In this document: positions 55,736 to 64,000 of the stretch, in pieces
Numbering within the stretch: position 1 is the stretch's first letter
Layout: every line of letters starts with the position of its first letter
From: a candidate division KSB1 bacterium
Lineage (GTDB): Bacteria > Electryoneota > RPQS01
Reading direction: 5' to 3'
NCBI GenBank assembly: GCA_016214895.1
Contig: JACRMR010000023.1
Span: 25,851 to 89,850, forward strand
DNA length: 64,000 nucleotides
The notes under the pieces: model-generated
Database searches by the model: none
What the model saw: only the letters and a program-made list of their open reading frames with translations
Told to the model about the DNA's origin: nothing
Position numbers and translations under genes: made by a program

Positions 55736-56993
55736 GAATGGCTCCGCTGAGGAAATCCGCGATGCGGTCGGCGGCTCCGCAGTTTTGTTCGACGAACTCG
55801 CGCGCATCGCGTCGCAGCGCCTCGAGCCCGTTGCGATTGCTCAGCCATTGCGACAACACCGCGGTCAGTTGATCCGCATTCGTGATCACACGCAGGATGC
55901 CGGAGTTGCGGCTGATCCGCGCTTCATGGGAGACTCCGATGTGAGGCCCGCTCAGCACGGGCAGGCCCGCGGCCATGGGTTCGAGAATGCTGTGCACCCC
56001 CTTGCCGAACGCGCCGCCGACGTAGGCGATTCTTCCCAGACGATAGAGATCGACGAGCATGCCGGTCTGGTTTACGAGCAGAATCGATTCGTCACGGGCA
56101 GCCGGTGCGTCGATATTGCGCACGACGAGGCCCAGGTTGGCGGCCGTTCGATTCACGCGCAACGCCGCTTGTGCAGACGGATCATGCGGGACGACCATCA
56201 GCATGAGGTCGGGAAACGCGTGGCGCAAATCACGGAAGACCGCAAACAACAGCCGCTCATCGCGGTCGTGCGTGCTACCGGCGACCAGTACCATACGATC
56301 CCGGCAGGGATCGGTTACGGAAGCGGGTAACGAGACCGGTTGGCGGGCACGTTCCAGCACCCGATCGAACCGCGAATCGCCGGCTACGATGACTTTGACC
56401 GCGTCGCCGGCGATGCGTCGCGCACGCTCGGCATCTTCGGCGGACACGGTCAGGATTCCGGAGAGCGCCGCGTAGATCGTGCGATGGAAGCCGCGGGAGA
56501 GCGGCCAGCGTTTCATGGAACCGGGATGAAAATTTCCGTTGACGAGAAACGTGGGGATTTCACGGTCACGGGCTTGCCAGACCAGATTGGGCCAGACATC
56601 GTGCTTGGTAATCGCAATCAGGCGGGGGGCCAGGACATCGAGGTATTCCGCCACCTCGCGAACGGAATCGACCGGGCTGAAGTCGGAGAAGTGGAATCCG
56701 GCGAAGCCTGCGGCCGGTTTTCGGGCGGAAGGCGAGAAGTAGCTGACGGCGAGTTGAAAGCCGCTGTTTTCGAAGCGCGCGGCGAGCGGTTTGAGTGCCT
56801 CAAATTCGCCGGCGGAAGCGCAGTGAAAGAGCAGCAAGTCGCCGGATTGCCGCTGCCGAAATTCGCGGACGCGATCGAGCAGACCCTTGCGGCCTTCCAG
56901 CCCGGCGCGGATCTTCGGAGCGAAGGGTGCGAGCGCGTAAAATCCTCCCAGCAGGCCCGGGAGGATGAGATGTTGGTAAATGGTTTGAACCAC
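55716..56993 (-). CDS. waaA: Kdo transferase (WaaA/KdtA)
   Basis: A ~425-residue inner-membrane GT-B enzyme adding 3-deoxy-manno-octulosonate to lipid A. Family blocks: HCASAGEFEALKPL, KHDVWPNLVW, NGNFHPGS, AGSTHDRDE, GGAFGKGVHSILEP and a C-terminal NCGAADRI. GTG at 56993 or TTG at 57005 may start it; both overlap or abut the heptosyltransferase stop at 57002. Shows the organism makes LPS with Kdo. Confidence 0.9.
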   Translation of the reverse strand: MVQTIYQHLILPGLLGGFYALAPFAPKIRAGLEGRKGLLDRVREFRQRQSGDLLLFHCASAGEFEALKPLAARFENSGFQLAVSYFSPSARKPAAGFAGFHFSDFSPVDSVREVAEYLDVLAPRLIAITKHDVWPNLVWQARDREIPTFLVNGNFHPGSMKRWPLSRGFHRTIYAALSGILTVSAEDAERARRIAGDAVKVIVAGDSRFDRVLERARQPVSLPASVTDPCRDRMVLVAGSTHDRDERLLFAVFRDLRHAFPDLMLMVVPHDPSAQAALRVNRTAANLGLVVRNIDAPAARDESILLVNQTGMLVDLYRLGRIAYVGGAFGKGVHSILEPMAAGLPVLSGPHIGVSHEARISRNSGILRVITNADQLTAVLSQWLSNRNGLEALRRDAREFVEQNCGAADRIADFLSGAIRVAAPR

Positions 56994-57001
56994 GGAGTGT
57001 C

Positions 57002-58024
57002 TCAATGCGCCGACGTCGCAAACGGAGCCACGGAGCGCACGACGGCATCGGCGACGCGGTCGGCCTGCGTATCCAGCATACAACGGAAGTGACGTTTCGG
57101 ACAGCTCGGACCGCCGAAGGCCGAACAGGGGCGGCAGGGCAAGGAGTTCTGAATCACTTCGGCGCGCGCGCGGTAGGGGAAGAAGCCGAACCAGTCCACG
57201 GTGGGTCCGAACAGCGCGACCACGGGGACGTCGAGACCGGTGGCAAGGTGCATCAGGCCGGAGTCATTGGAGACCACGCAGTCTGCGTTCTGCATCGTGG
57301 CCGCGACGCGTTTGAAGGGGACGCCCACACAGACTCGTGCATCCGGAATTTGAGTCGAGAGTTGTTGGATGGTCGCGCGTTCGGATTCAGAACCGATCAG
57401 CGTGACGGCGAAATTCAAGGAGCGCAATCTCCGTCCGAGTTCGATCCAACGCTCAGCGGGCCAGCGCTTGGTAAAGTGTTTGGCCCCGGGGCAGAGCACC
57501 ACGGACTTGTCGGCGATGGGAGCCTCTCCCCCACCCAGCTGTCGCCGCAGTTCGAGCCCGCGGCCGTCATCCGTAATACCGAAGGTCTCGAGTGCACTCA
57601 GGTAGCGATCAGGCACCGGCAAGACACGCGAATAGAACACATGCTTGGTGCGGATCAAGAGCCAACGGTGGACGCGGAAGCGGCGCGCTTTGACCCAGAT
57701 GGTGGGGAATGCAAGCAGCCGGAGGAACGCTGAGCGCAGGCTGTTCTGCAAGTCCACCAGGATTGCATATTGTCGGGAGATGTCCGCGCGGATGCGGAGC
57801 AGTTCGGCGAATCCGGCGCGGCGGTCGAAGGTGAGAATGCTATCCACTCCCGGAATCAACTCGGCGGCGTCGCGGAATTCTTCGGCCACCAGCAGGTCGA
57901 TCCGCGCGTCCGGAAACCGACGATGGAGCGCGCGGATCGCGGGAGCGGTCAAAAGGATGTCGCCGAGCGAAGAGAAGCGCAGCACGAGGATCGCCTCGCG
58001 CGACTGTTCCTCATCAACGAGCAA
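57002..58024 (-). CDS. Family 9 glycosyltransferase (heptosyltransferase II-like)
   Basis: A 340-residue GT9 enzyme: VLRFSSLGDILLTAPAIRAL, CPGAKHFTKRWPAERW and NDSGLMHLATGLDVPVVALFG, close to WaaF. A Cys cluster (LPCRPCSAFGGPSCP) near the end is common in this group. Start TTG at 58024 is uncertain; it overlaps the ApbE stop. Confidence 0.87.
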   Translation of the reverse strand: MLVDEEQSREAILVLRFSSLGDILLTAPAIRALHRRFPDARIDLLVAEEFRDAAELIPGVDSILTFDRRAGFAELLRIRADISRQYAILVDLQNSLRSAFLRLLAFPTIWVKARRFRVHRWLLIRTKHVFYSRVLPVPDRYLSALETFGITDDGRGLELRRQLGGGEAPIADKSVVLCPGAKHFTKRWPAERWIELGRRLRSLNFAVTLIGSESERATIQQLSTQIPDARVCVGVPFKRVAATMQNADCVVSNDSGLMHLATGLDVPVVALFGPTVDWFGFFPYRARAEVIQNSLPCRPCSAFGGPSCPKRHFRCMLDTQADRVADAVVRSVAPFATSAH

Positions 58025-59048
58025 GATCGAAACTGTTCGCGAGCGAACCGGACTTGATTTCGCTCAACTTACCGCCCGCGTTCTTGACGAGCACGGCGCC
58101 CCCGACCGCGGTCTTACCGTTGGCGTCACAACTGTCCACACTTCCGCTGACCATCAGGGCATAGGCCATGGCTTGCGCGGTAATCGCATCCGGCGACTGC
58201 ACGATCGCGGCCGCGAGTCGATTCGCGGGCATGCCGGTGCGGGGATCGAGAATGCGGTGATACGCCTGGCCGCCGCTGGAGAAGGCGCCGTCGGATGCGC
58301 TCTTGACCGCCAATCCGCCGACGGGCGCGAAAACCGTGGCCCAGGACGAGTCGGCCTGGAGCGGATTTCGGATCTTGGCGGGGAAGCCCTTGGGGTCCGG
58401 CGGATCGCCGATGAACCGCCAGGTACTCGGAGTAGAAATGGCGGCACTGCGGATGCCGATTTCAGCAATGCGTTTTGCGGCCAGATCGAGCGCGTAACCG
58501 AGCGCGATTTCGCGGGCGTCGAAGCGCATGCCCGGTTTGGCCAGCAGGATTGACGTGCCTGCCACGAACATTCCGCCTTGGGCGACGTAGGATTGCAGAC
58601 TGTCGAGTTCCGCTTTGGCGGGAACGCGGGGTTTAGTGTCGAAGCCCCACGCATCCAACATCGGTCCGTAGCGAATGTCGAACGCCTGACCGCCATAGTC
58701 GTAGAAGCGCATCGCCTTCATCAGGAAGTCGAAGGTCGCCGGATCGACGGGGATCGATTGTTCACCGGCCCCTTTGGAGATTCCGAGCACCTGATTGTCC
58801 GGACCGGGCTTAAAAGACTTTGCTTCAAACTGAGTCAGGACGGGATATACTTCGTCGTAAATCCGCTTGAGCATCTCCGGCTTCTGATTCGGATCAAACA
58901 CGGTGATCGTGATCTTGGTGCCGAAGGCATCGCGGGTCTCGGACGGCCATTGGCTCTCCGCTTTCTTTCCTTTGCAGCCGGCCATGCCGAGCAGGGCCGC
59001 GCAGAGCGCGAGCGGTATCACGGAACGCAGAATGGAATTTGGTTTCAT
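58014..59048 (-). CDS. apbE: FAD:protein FMN transferase, lipoprotein (ApbE)
   Basis: A 344-residue exported enzyme that attaches FMN to Thr residues of target flavoproteins such as RnfG/NqrC. Lipobox MAGC after a signal sequence (residues ~1-22), RDAFGTKITI, IALGYALDLAAKRI and HRILDPRTGMPANR, the ApbE Mg/FAD motifs. ATG at 59048 has AAGG 8 nt upstream; the longer frame has no signal. No obvious flavoprotein target nearby. Confidence 0.9.
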   Translation of the reverse strand: MKPNSILRSVIPLALCAALLGMAGCKGKKAESQWPSETRDAFGTKITITVFDPNQKPEMLKRIYDEVYPVLTQFEAKSFKPGPDNQVLGISKGAGEQSIPVDPATFDFLMKAMRFYDYGGQAFDIRYGPMLDAWGFDTKPRVPAKAELDSLQSYVAQGGMFVAGTSILLAKPGMRFDAREIALGYALDLAAKRIAEIGIRSAAISTPSTWRFIGDPPDPKGFPAKIRNPLQADSSWATVFAPVGGLAVKSASDGAFSSGGQAYHRILDPRTGMPANRLAAAIVQSPDAITAQAMAYALMVSGSVDSCDANGKTAVGGAVLVKNAGGKLSEIKSGSLANSFDLAR

Positions 59049-59192
59049 CGGAACGACCTTAACCTGTAATAAGGAATTGAAGATGAAGACGTGACGGCCC
59101 GGGAGACGGAGCCGGGTATCGGAAGTCGCGGAATCGGGATTTCGTGAGGTCACATGCGCTTACCCGCCGTAGCGATTCAGCGAAGCGCGCAA

Positions 59193-60440
59193 CTATGCTT
59201 TGGGGATCAGGCGGACGAAGAAGCGTTTGCCGACCTTGAGAATCACCGGCGACGTGAGCTGAATCTTCTGGAGCGGGTCACTGACTTTGTGCTGATCGAG
59301 TTGCACGCCCCCGGCTTCGATCAAGCGCTTGGCTTCGGAGTTGGTCTTGGCACCGCCGGAGTCCACGATCAGCTTCGCGAGCAGTAAGTCGTCGTCGGCG
59401 GCGACGGTGAAGTCGGAGATTTCGTCCGGAATGTCCTTCTTGACGAAGAGCCGGTCGAACTCCTCCTCGGCGGTCATTGCCGCGGTGGTGCTGTGGTAGA
59501 GTTCGACCAGACGGCGCGCGAGCCGGCGTTTGGGGTCGCGGGGATTGACGCGACCGGATTCCATCCCGACCTGGATTTCACGGATTTCCCGCGGCAGCAG
59601 GCCGCTGGCGAGCGTGTAGTAGGCGATGATCATGTTGTCCGGGATGGACAGGGTCTTGCCGTAAATATTCTGGGGAGTCTCGTTGATGCCGATGTAGTTA
59701 TTCAGGGACTTGGACATCTTCTCGACGCCATCGGTGCCCGGCAGGAGCGGCATCATCAGGCAGACCTGCGGCTCGATCCCATAGTGTTCTTGCAAGGTAC
59801 GGCCCAGCAGCAAGTTGAATTTCTGATCCGTGCCGCCCAGTTCCACATCCGAGCGCAGCGCGACGGAATCGTAGCCTTGCAAGAGCGGATACATGAATTC
59901 GAGGATGCTAATCGGCTGATTAGCCTTGAAGCGCTTGGTAAAATCATCGCGCTCCAGCATGCGGGCGACGGTATAGTGCGAAGTGAGCGAGATCAGATCA
60001 TAGGGAGTGAGCGTACCCAGCCACTCGGAATTGAACCGAACTTGTGTCTTAAGCGGGTCGAGGATCTTGAAGACCTGCTCGCGATAGGTCACGGCGTTAC
60101 GCTCGACGTCTTCCGCGGTCATGGGCGGACGGGTCTTGGAGCGGCCGGTGGGATCGCCGACACGGCCGGTGAAATCGCCGATCAGGAACACGACCTGATG
60201 GCCGAGGTCCTGGAAGTGTTTCAGCTTGCGGAGTTGGACGGCGTGACCGATGTGCAGATCGGGAGCGGTGGGGTCGAAGCCCTCTTTGATGATCAAGGGC
60301 TTCGCGGATTTCAGTGAACGCTCAAGTTTGCGGGCGAGTTCTTCCTCAGAGATGATTTCTTCAGCTCCGAGGCGGATCAGGTCCATTTGTTCGTTCAGCG
60401 GCGGGAAATTCAAGGCACTATCTGCGATTCTTGAGTTCAC
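59193..60440 (-). CDS. tyrS: Tyrosyl-tRNA synthetase
   Basis: A 415-residue class I synthetase: [12 protein letters not shown] (HIGH), [12 protein letters not shown] (tyrosine site), KMSKSLNN (KMSKS) and a C-terminal S4 RNA-binding domain ([23 protein letters not shown]). TyrZ-like sub-type. GTG at 60440 is used; internal starts near 60413 or 60386 remain possible because the first 23 nt overlap smpB. Confidence 0.95.
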   Translation of the reverse strand: MNSRIADSALNFPPLNEQMDLIRLGAEEIISEEELARKLERSLKSAKPLIIKEGFDPTAPDLHIGHAVQLRKLKHFQDLGHQVVFLIGDFTGRVGDPTGRSKTRPPMTAEDVERNAVTYREQVFKILDPLKTQVRFNSEWLGTLTPYDLISLTSHYTVARMLERDDFTKRFKANQPISILEFMYPLLQGYDSVALRSDVELGGTDQKFNLLLGRTLQEHYGIEPQVCLMMPLLPGTDGVEKMSKSLNNYIGINETPQNIYGKTLSIPDNMIIAYYTLASGLLPREIREIQVGMESGRVNPRDPKRRLARRLVELYHSTTAAMTAEEEFDRLFVKKDIPDEISDFTVAADDDLLLAKLIVDSGGAKTNSEAKRLIEAGGVQLDQHKVSDPLQKIQLTSPVILKVGKRFFVRLIPKA

Positions 60441-60882
60441 GTTTCAATTCGCGGGCCATCATCGCCTTTTCTTTCTGCTCGCGCTTGTCATATTCTTTCT
60501 TGCCGCGCGCGACGGCGATCTCGGCCTTCAGGACCCGGCCCTTGAAGTAGAGCTGGAGCGGAATCAGCGTATTGCCTTTCTCATCGATCTGGCGGCGGAG
60601 TTTGCGCAGCTCATCGGCGTGCAGGAGCAGCTTCCGGCGACGGCGCTCGTCATGCTCGGTGTAGCCGCGGTCTTTGTAGGAGCTGATGGAGAGATTGAAC
60701 AGGAACAGCTCGCCGTTTTCGAAGGCAGCATAGGAGTCGCGGAGGCCAATGTGTCCGGCGCGGACCGACTTGACTTCGGTACCGAGGAGGACAATTCCGG
60801 CCTCATAACGTTGAAGAATGTGGTAGTCGTGCCAAGCCTTGCGGTTCTTGGCGACGACGTGTTCCGGCTCCTTTTCAGGCAT
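60418..60882 (-). CDS. smpB: SsrA-binding protein SmpB
   Basis: A 154-residue tmRNA partner for ribosome rescue: [49 protein letters not shown] and a basic tail. ATG at 60882. Overlaps tyrS. The tmRNA gene was not found in the window. Confidence 0.95.
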   Translation of the reverse strand: MPEKEPEHVVAKNRKAWHDYHILQRYEAGIVLLGTEVKSVRAGHIGLRDSYAAFENGELFLFNLSISSYKDRGYTEHDERRRRKLLLHADELRKLRRQIDEKGNTLIPLQLYFKGRVLKAEIAVARGKKEYDKREQKEKAMMARELKRELKNRR

Positions 60883-60939
60883 GAGCAATAAAAATAATCA
60901 ATTTCGGTCCGAAACGCAAGCAGCGGCCGGGCGGCAGGC

Positions 60940-60968
60940 TTGACAAAGGCCGGGAATTACCGTAAATT
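60940..60968 (+). promoter_or_regulatory. Promoter of tRNA-Leu
   Basis: TTGACA, 17-nt spacer, TAAATT, ending 13 nt before the mature tRNA. Confidence 0.75.
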
Positions 60969-60981
60969 AGGGGCCTGTTTG

Positions 60982-61065
60982 GCTGGAGTGGTGGAATTGG
61001 TAGACTCGCTAGTTTCAGGTACTAGTGTCCTCCGGGACGTGCGGGTTCGAGTCCCGCCTCCAGCA
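60982..61065 (+). tRNA. tRNA-Leu (CAG)
   Basis: Acceptor GCTGGAG/CTCCAGC; anticodon loop TTCAGGT (CAG); variable arm GTCCTCCGGGAC of class II length; T-arm GGTTCGAGTCC. CCA is not encoded. Confidence 0.95.
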
Positions 61066-61074
61066 CGAAGTCCG

Positions 61075-61098
61075 AGCCCCGTGACCAGCGGGGCTTTT
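61075..61098 (+). terminator. Rho-independent terminator
   Basis: AGCCCCG/CGGGGCT stem with 7-nt loop and TTTT, 10 nt after tRNA-Leu. Confidence 0.8.
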
Positions 61099-61147
61099 CG
61101 ATAGGTCGCGCCTGAACATTTGGGCACTCGGAAAAGCTTAGGAGCGT

Positions 61148-61178
61148 AAATCCCCGCCGATTTCGGCGGGGATTTGTC
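61148..61178. terminator. Strong hairpin
   Basis: AAATCCCCGCCG pairs with CGGCGGGGATTT across ATTT (12 bp). Borders the tRNA-Gly fragment and would stop a minus-strand tRNA-Gly transcript. Confidence 0.7.
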
Positions 61179-61184
61179 GAAAAA

Positions 61185-61229
61185 TGGAGCGGATGACGGG
61201 AGTCGAACCCGCAACCTCCAGCTTGGGAA
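61185..61229 (-). other. tRNA-Gly (CCC) 3' half, attachment-site-like
   Basis: Reverse complement runs from the anticodon loop (TTCCCAAGCTG) through T-arm GCGGGTTCGACTCCCG and acceptor strand CATCCGC to TCCA. The whole 5' half (acceptor, D-arm, anticodon-stem 5' strand) is absent; unrelated sequence replaces it. tRNA 3' halves are classic integrase attachment sites, so this is read as an att remnant. Confidence 0.7.
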
Positions 61230-61366
61230 CTTACTTTCGACTCTTGTTAATATTGAAGTTGCTATTTCTGGTAGAATGACGGTAGAATTGAACGGAAATC
61301 GCCCCAGCAAAACCCGCCAACAATTCGAACGGGCCATCGCGCTATTGGCATGCGCCGATACCAGAA

Positions 61367-61933
61367 GTGAACGCATGGCTGGGCATTGAAGGCGCGTTCC
61401 TTTCCCCTACCCCGGAGCTGCTCAGCATTGCGACAGGTTACAGCGCAGACCTGATTGAATCCATCTCGGCTGATTTGCTTCCCAAGGTCAACGGTGTGTT
61501 GTCTCGCGGTGTGCTGGGTAGTTTGACACCTTACAAAACTATGCAGGAACTTGACACGCTGCTGGGTCGCGCAGGGCAACAGGGGGTGAGCTATCAAGCA
61601 GAGCGGATCGTGCGCACGGAGGTTTCGCGGGTGTACTCGATTGCGCTCGACACGCAGGTTCAGTCGCTTGCAGCCCTGGTAGAAAGTCCGCAGAAACTAC
61701 TGAAGCAATGGGTCTCAGGGCCGTTCCGTCCGGGTCGCCGCGAAGAACATCAGCGGATTGACGGCCAGCAGGTTCCGGTGACTGAGCCGTTCAAGCTGTA
61801 CGACGGCAGGATCAAACTGATGTACCCACGCGATCCTTCCGGTACACCAGGGGAAACCATCAATTGCGGGTGCTCGTGGATCATCGTGCCCGAATCCTTG
61901 GCTGTTGCAGCGGACCGGTCAATTCAGCAGTAA
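61367..61933 (+). pseudogene. Phage head-morphogenesis protein fragment (Mu gpF/SPP1 gp7-like)
   Basis: The frame ends with the family's hallmark: RTEVSRVYSIALDTQVQSL, REEHQRIDGQQVPV, MYPRDPSGTPGETINCGCSW, as in minor head proteins of the Mu gpF/SPP1 gp7 group. A stop codon precedes it (near 61276) and the N-terminal two-thirds of a normal protein is absent. No other phage genes follow; the next gene starts within its last 15 nt on the other strand. Best read as a remnant of an excised or degraded prophage. Confidence 0.75.
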
Positions 61934-63859
61934 CATCTTCTTCAGAGCGACTTTGTCGCGGGTCTGCATTTGAACGAAGTACAAACCTGAAGAGCATGTG
62001 GAGCAATTCCAAACCACACTGTAGACACCAGGCTGCACCAGCCCATTTCTAAGAGTCTCCACCTTGCGTCCCAGAACATCAAACACCTCGATAATAACTT
62101 CCGATGCCATTGGAACACCGAAGCGAATCGTGGTGGATGGATTGAAAGGGTTCGGGAAGTTCTGCTCAAGAGAATACTCATCAGGGACGCCCCCTGCAGC
62201 TTCATTAGGAACGTCCACCGTTTGCTGCAATTGAAAAGTCTGCGAAATGCTAACGAAACTTGGATTGGATGTGCTCTGGACTCGCACCTGGTATTCCGAG
62301 GAGGAGACCAAGTGTTGCGGAACAGTCCACTGAAACTGCTGGCCAGTGAGACTAACTGACTGAGCAATGGCGTACACGAGGCCGCCACCACGGAGAAGAT
62401 CGATGCGCGCATCGCCCGAACAGGAACCCTCGAGATTCCATTCGATGTTTACACTCTGGCCTGTCTGCCAAATAGTTCCTACTCCGGGCGATGTTGTCGT
62501 AATAATGCAGCTTCCTGCTCCTCCCTGAACAACACAAGGCTCGCTCATGTTGCTAACAGTTCGTTCGGTCAGTAATAGGTCTCCGGTTCCGCGAAGACGA
62601 ACAGAGTAGCCAACGCCAGAGCTAAGGTCATTCGGGACCTGCCAGGCGTACGATAGGGTCGATACCGGGACAGACTCCGCAATACTCCGGTCAAAGCCAC
62701 CATTCCGGTACAAATCGAGGCGAATGGTGCCAGTGCAGGAACCAGAATATGTCCAGCGAATTGTGTCCATTTGGCCGATTCGCAGAGCGTCGCCATATCC
62801 TGGGTCCGTCACCAGCACTTCGCATCCACCTTCCATCGGCATCATGTTGAAGGGATTGCCGTGTGCAGTAATACGGGGAACGGTAGCGTGCCGCAGAAAG
62901 ATCTCATATCCATAGCCGGGTTCAAGACCGTTCATGGGCAAGTCAATCGAACATTGCAGATCAGTTACCGGATAAGTGCCCAGTGCCAGTATGAATGATC
63001 CTGCACGCCTTAGTTCGACATCCACTTGGCCGACACAATCGCCGGTGAAAGCCCATTCCACCGTCTCATTCAAGTAACCCACGCGCCACTCATCACCATA
63101 GCCCGGGCCGATGACGCTTAGGGCACAAATGGCAAGGGGCGGTGCCATGTAGAATGGAGCGCCCATGCTGCAAATGGAATCGTTGTTCGCGTAGTAGACG
63201 AAGATCTGATAACCATAGCCAGGCGTCACGTCATCAGGCACATCCCACGTGCAGGTTCGATTCGCGACGTTTACGCCAGGATTGATGTTTCTGACCAGGT
63301 TACCGTTTCTGTAGAGATCCACCCGGACGGTACCCGAGCAATTGCCGGAGTAGCCCCATTCGACCACTTCGCCAGTCCAATCAACTCGCCACTCATCCCC
63401 CCAGCCGGGTCCCACCACATTCAAAGCACAATTACCATAGGGCGGCATGACGGTGAACGGCGCACCAAGATCTCGGATATTCGAGTCCGCATCGCTCTTT
63501 ATCAGTATCTGGTAACCCCAATCCGGACGGATGTCCGATGTGACTTCCCAAGCGTATGAAAGATCGGTGACCGGAAGCCCTGTGGCCATATTGCGAACCG
63601 GCGAACCATGCTTATAGAGATCTGCCGAGATTGTTCCCGTGCAGTTTCCGGAATAGCTCCATTCAAACCATGCTTCTGCAAAGGGAGCCGCACGCCATTC
63701 GTCGCCCCAGCCGGGTCCGATAACATTCAGAGCACAATTGCCCACGGCGGGCTGAATCGTAAATGGATCTCCTATGTCGATTCCGGTGCCGTCATTGAGC
63801 CAAACCATTATGCGATATCCTGGACCTGGAACTAGATCCGGAAACGAAAAGGGACTGTT
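61919..63859 (-). CDS. Secreted Kre9-like repeat protein with sorting domain, 5' truncated
   Basis: About 645 residues readable. Five repeats of ~95 residues, each opening C(A/E/I)LxVxxPGxGDxW (for example CALNVIGPGWGDEW), follow a partial first repeat; the fold resembles the Kre9/KNH-like GPI-anchored-type domain also seen in the giant C25 proteins. Residues near the end carry EQNFPNPFNPSTTIRFGVP and FDVLGRKVETL, a type IX sorting domain. No signal peptide is found: the reading frame becomes unrelated sequence at ~63860, where an IS-like end begins. The product was probably an adhesin-like surface protein and is now likely unexported. Confidence 0.75.
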   Translation of the reverse strand, partial: NSPFSFPDLVPGPGYRIMVWLNDGTGIDIGDPFTIQPAVGNCALNVIGPGWGDEWRAAPFAEAWFEWSYSGNCTGTISADLYKHGSPVRNMATGLPVTDLSYAWEVTSDIRPDWGYQILIKSDADSNIRDLGAPFTVMPPYGNCALNVVGPGWGDEWRVDWTGEVVEWGYSGNCSGTVRVDLYRNGNLVRNINPGVNVANRTCTWDVPDDVTPGYGYQIFVYYANNDSICSMGAPFYMAPPLAICALSVIGPGYGDEWRVGYLNETVEWAFTGDCVGQVDVELRRAGSFILALGTYPVTDLQCSIDLPMNGLEPGYGYEIFLRHATVPRITAHGNPFNMMPMEGGCEVLVTDPGYGDALRIGQMDTIRWTYSGSCTGTIRLDLYRNGGFDRSIAESVPVSTLSYAWQVPNDLSSGVGYSVRLRGTGDLLLTERTVSNMSEPCVVQGGAGSCIITTTSPGVGTIWQTGQSVNIEWNLEGSCSGDARIDLLRGGGLVYAIAQSVSLTGQQFQWTVPQHLVSSSEYQVRVQSTSNPSFVSISQTFQLQQTVDVPNEAAGGVPDEYSLEQNFPNPFNPSTTIRFGVPMASEVIIEVFDVLGRKVETLRNGLVQPGVYSVVWNCSTCSSGLYFVQMQTRDKVALKKMLLLN

Positions 63860-64000
63860 TGAGGTGCACCCCGTGGGCTGGACAGTGATGCTATAGATGG
63901 TTAGATTGAGGGGGAGCAGCAGAAGGAGTCCATGATGTCGAGGTCGAAGCGGGTCTTTAGTCCCGAGTTCAGGCAGGCGGTTGTTCAGGACGTACTCACG
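63860..64000 (+). mobile_element. IS3-family-like element, left end
   Basis: Starts at TGAGGTGCACCCC, similar to IS3-family terminal repeats (TGANCTGxxCCCC), and carries a transposase orfA. The right end lies outside the window. Confidence 0.6.
63932..64000 (+). CDS. IS3-type transposase OrfA, partial
   Basis: AAGGAG then ATGATG and a protein beginning SRSKRVFSPEFRQAVVQ, the helix-turn-helix start of IS3-family OrfA. Only 23 codons lie in the window. Its leader cuts the secreted repeat gene on the opposite strand. Confidence 0.7.
   Translation, partial: MMSRSKRVFSPEFRQAVVQDVLT

Noticed and set aside
61147..61180. Hairpin as part of a riboswitch or attachment core
   Set aside because: A plain 12-bp terminator-type hairpin explains it; no conserved aptamer features.

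Overview
The window looks like a high-GC, Gram-negative chromosome from an uncultivated bacterial lineage of the FCB type (Calditrichaeota, KSB1 or Zixibacteria-like). The placement is inference from gene content: several very large secreted C25 (gingipain-family) proteins, two genes with C-terminal type IX/FlgD-like sorting domains, lipid A/LPS core genes (Kdo transferase, heptosyltransferase-family enzymes), an archaeal-type HMG-CoA synthase/thiolase set, and an M49 peptidase with the short zinc motif reported for Caldithrix. No ribosomal RNA or phylogenetic marker was available to confirm it.

Layout. 0-1.3 kb: 3'-truncated hutH behind a small SANT/Myb-like protein. 1.3-7 kb: a secreted C25 protein with sorting domain and a Cys-rich secreted protein. 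7-12.7 kb (minus): compact operon sppA, flippase, two methyltransferases, GT2, membrane protein. 13-14.5 kb: O-antigen ligase/polymerase-like protein. 14.5-16.3 kb: tRNA-Glu, tRNA-His and a cyclic-2,3-diphosphoglycerate-synthetase-like P-loop protein with a good promoter. 16.3-18.7 kb: PAS/GAF sensor with no output domain. 19-29.4 kb: two giant tandem C25 paralogues. 29.6-32.2 kb: a peroxiredoxin with an in-frame TGA at its peroxidatic cysteine, glutamate dehydrogenase and a small Cys-rich protein. 32.2-41.7 kb: accessory zone with two HicB antitoxins each beside a broken hicA, the HMG-CoA synthase/DUF4242/thiolase/OB-fold operon, a DUF262-HEPN gene pair, and many palindromic repeats. 41.7-49.4 kb: M49 peptidase, RlmI-like methyltransferase, P-loop protein, methyltransferase, Dus, ArsC, 5'-nucleotidase. 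49.4-58 kb: glycosyltransferases, an ECF-type ATPase pair, Kdo transferase. 58-61.1 kb: ApbE, TyrS, SmpB, tRNA-Leu. 61.1-64 kb: a tRNA-Gly 3' half, a phage head-protein fragment, and a secreted repeat protein whose 5' end is cut by an IS3-like element.

Main result. The peroxiredoxin gene (29648-30289) is read as a selenoprotein. The only in-frame stop is TGA, it replaces the peroxidatic Cys in an otherwise typical AhpC-type active site, and 12 nt downstream lies a perfect 8-bp hairpin with a G-starting 3-nt loop, matching the bacterial SECIS pattern. Other points worth a second look: the DUF262-HEPN pair bordered by about 100-bp repeats, an archaeal-type HMG-CoA operon whose OB-fold subunit has lost its zinc-ribbon cysteines, three C25 proteins that keep Cys but lack the canonical His, and mobile-element scars at the right end.
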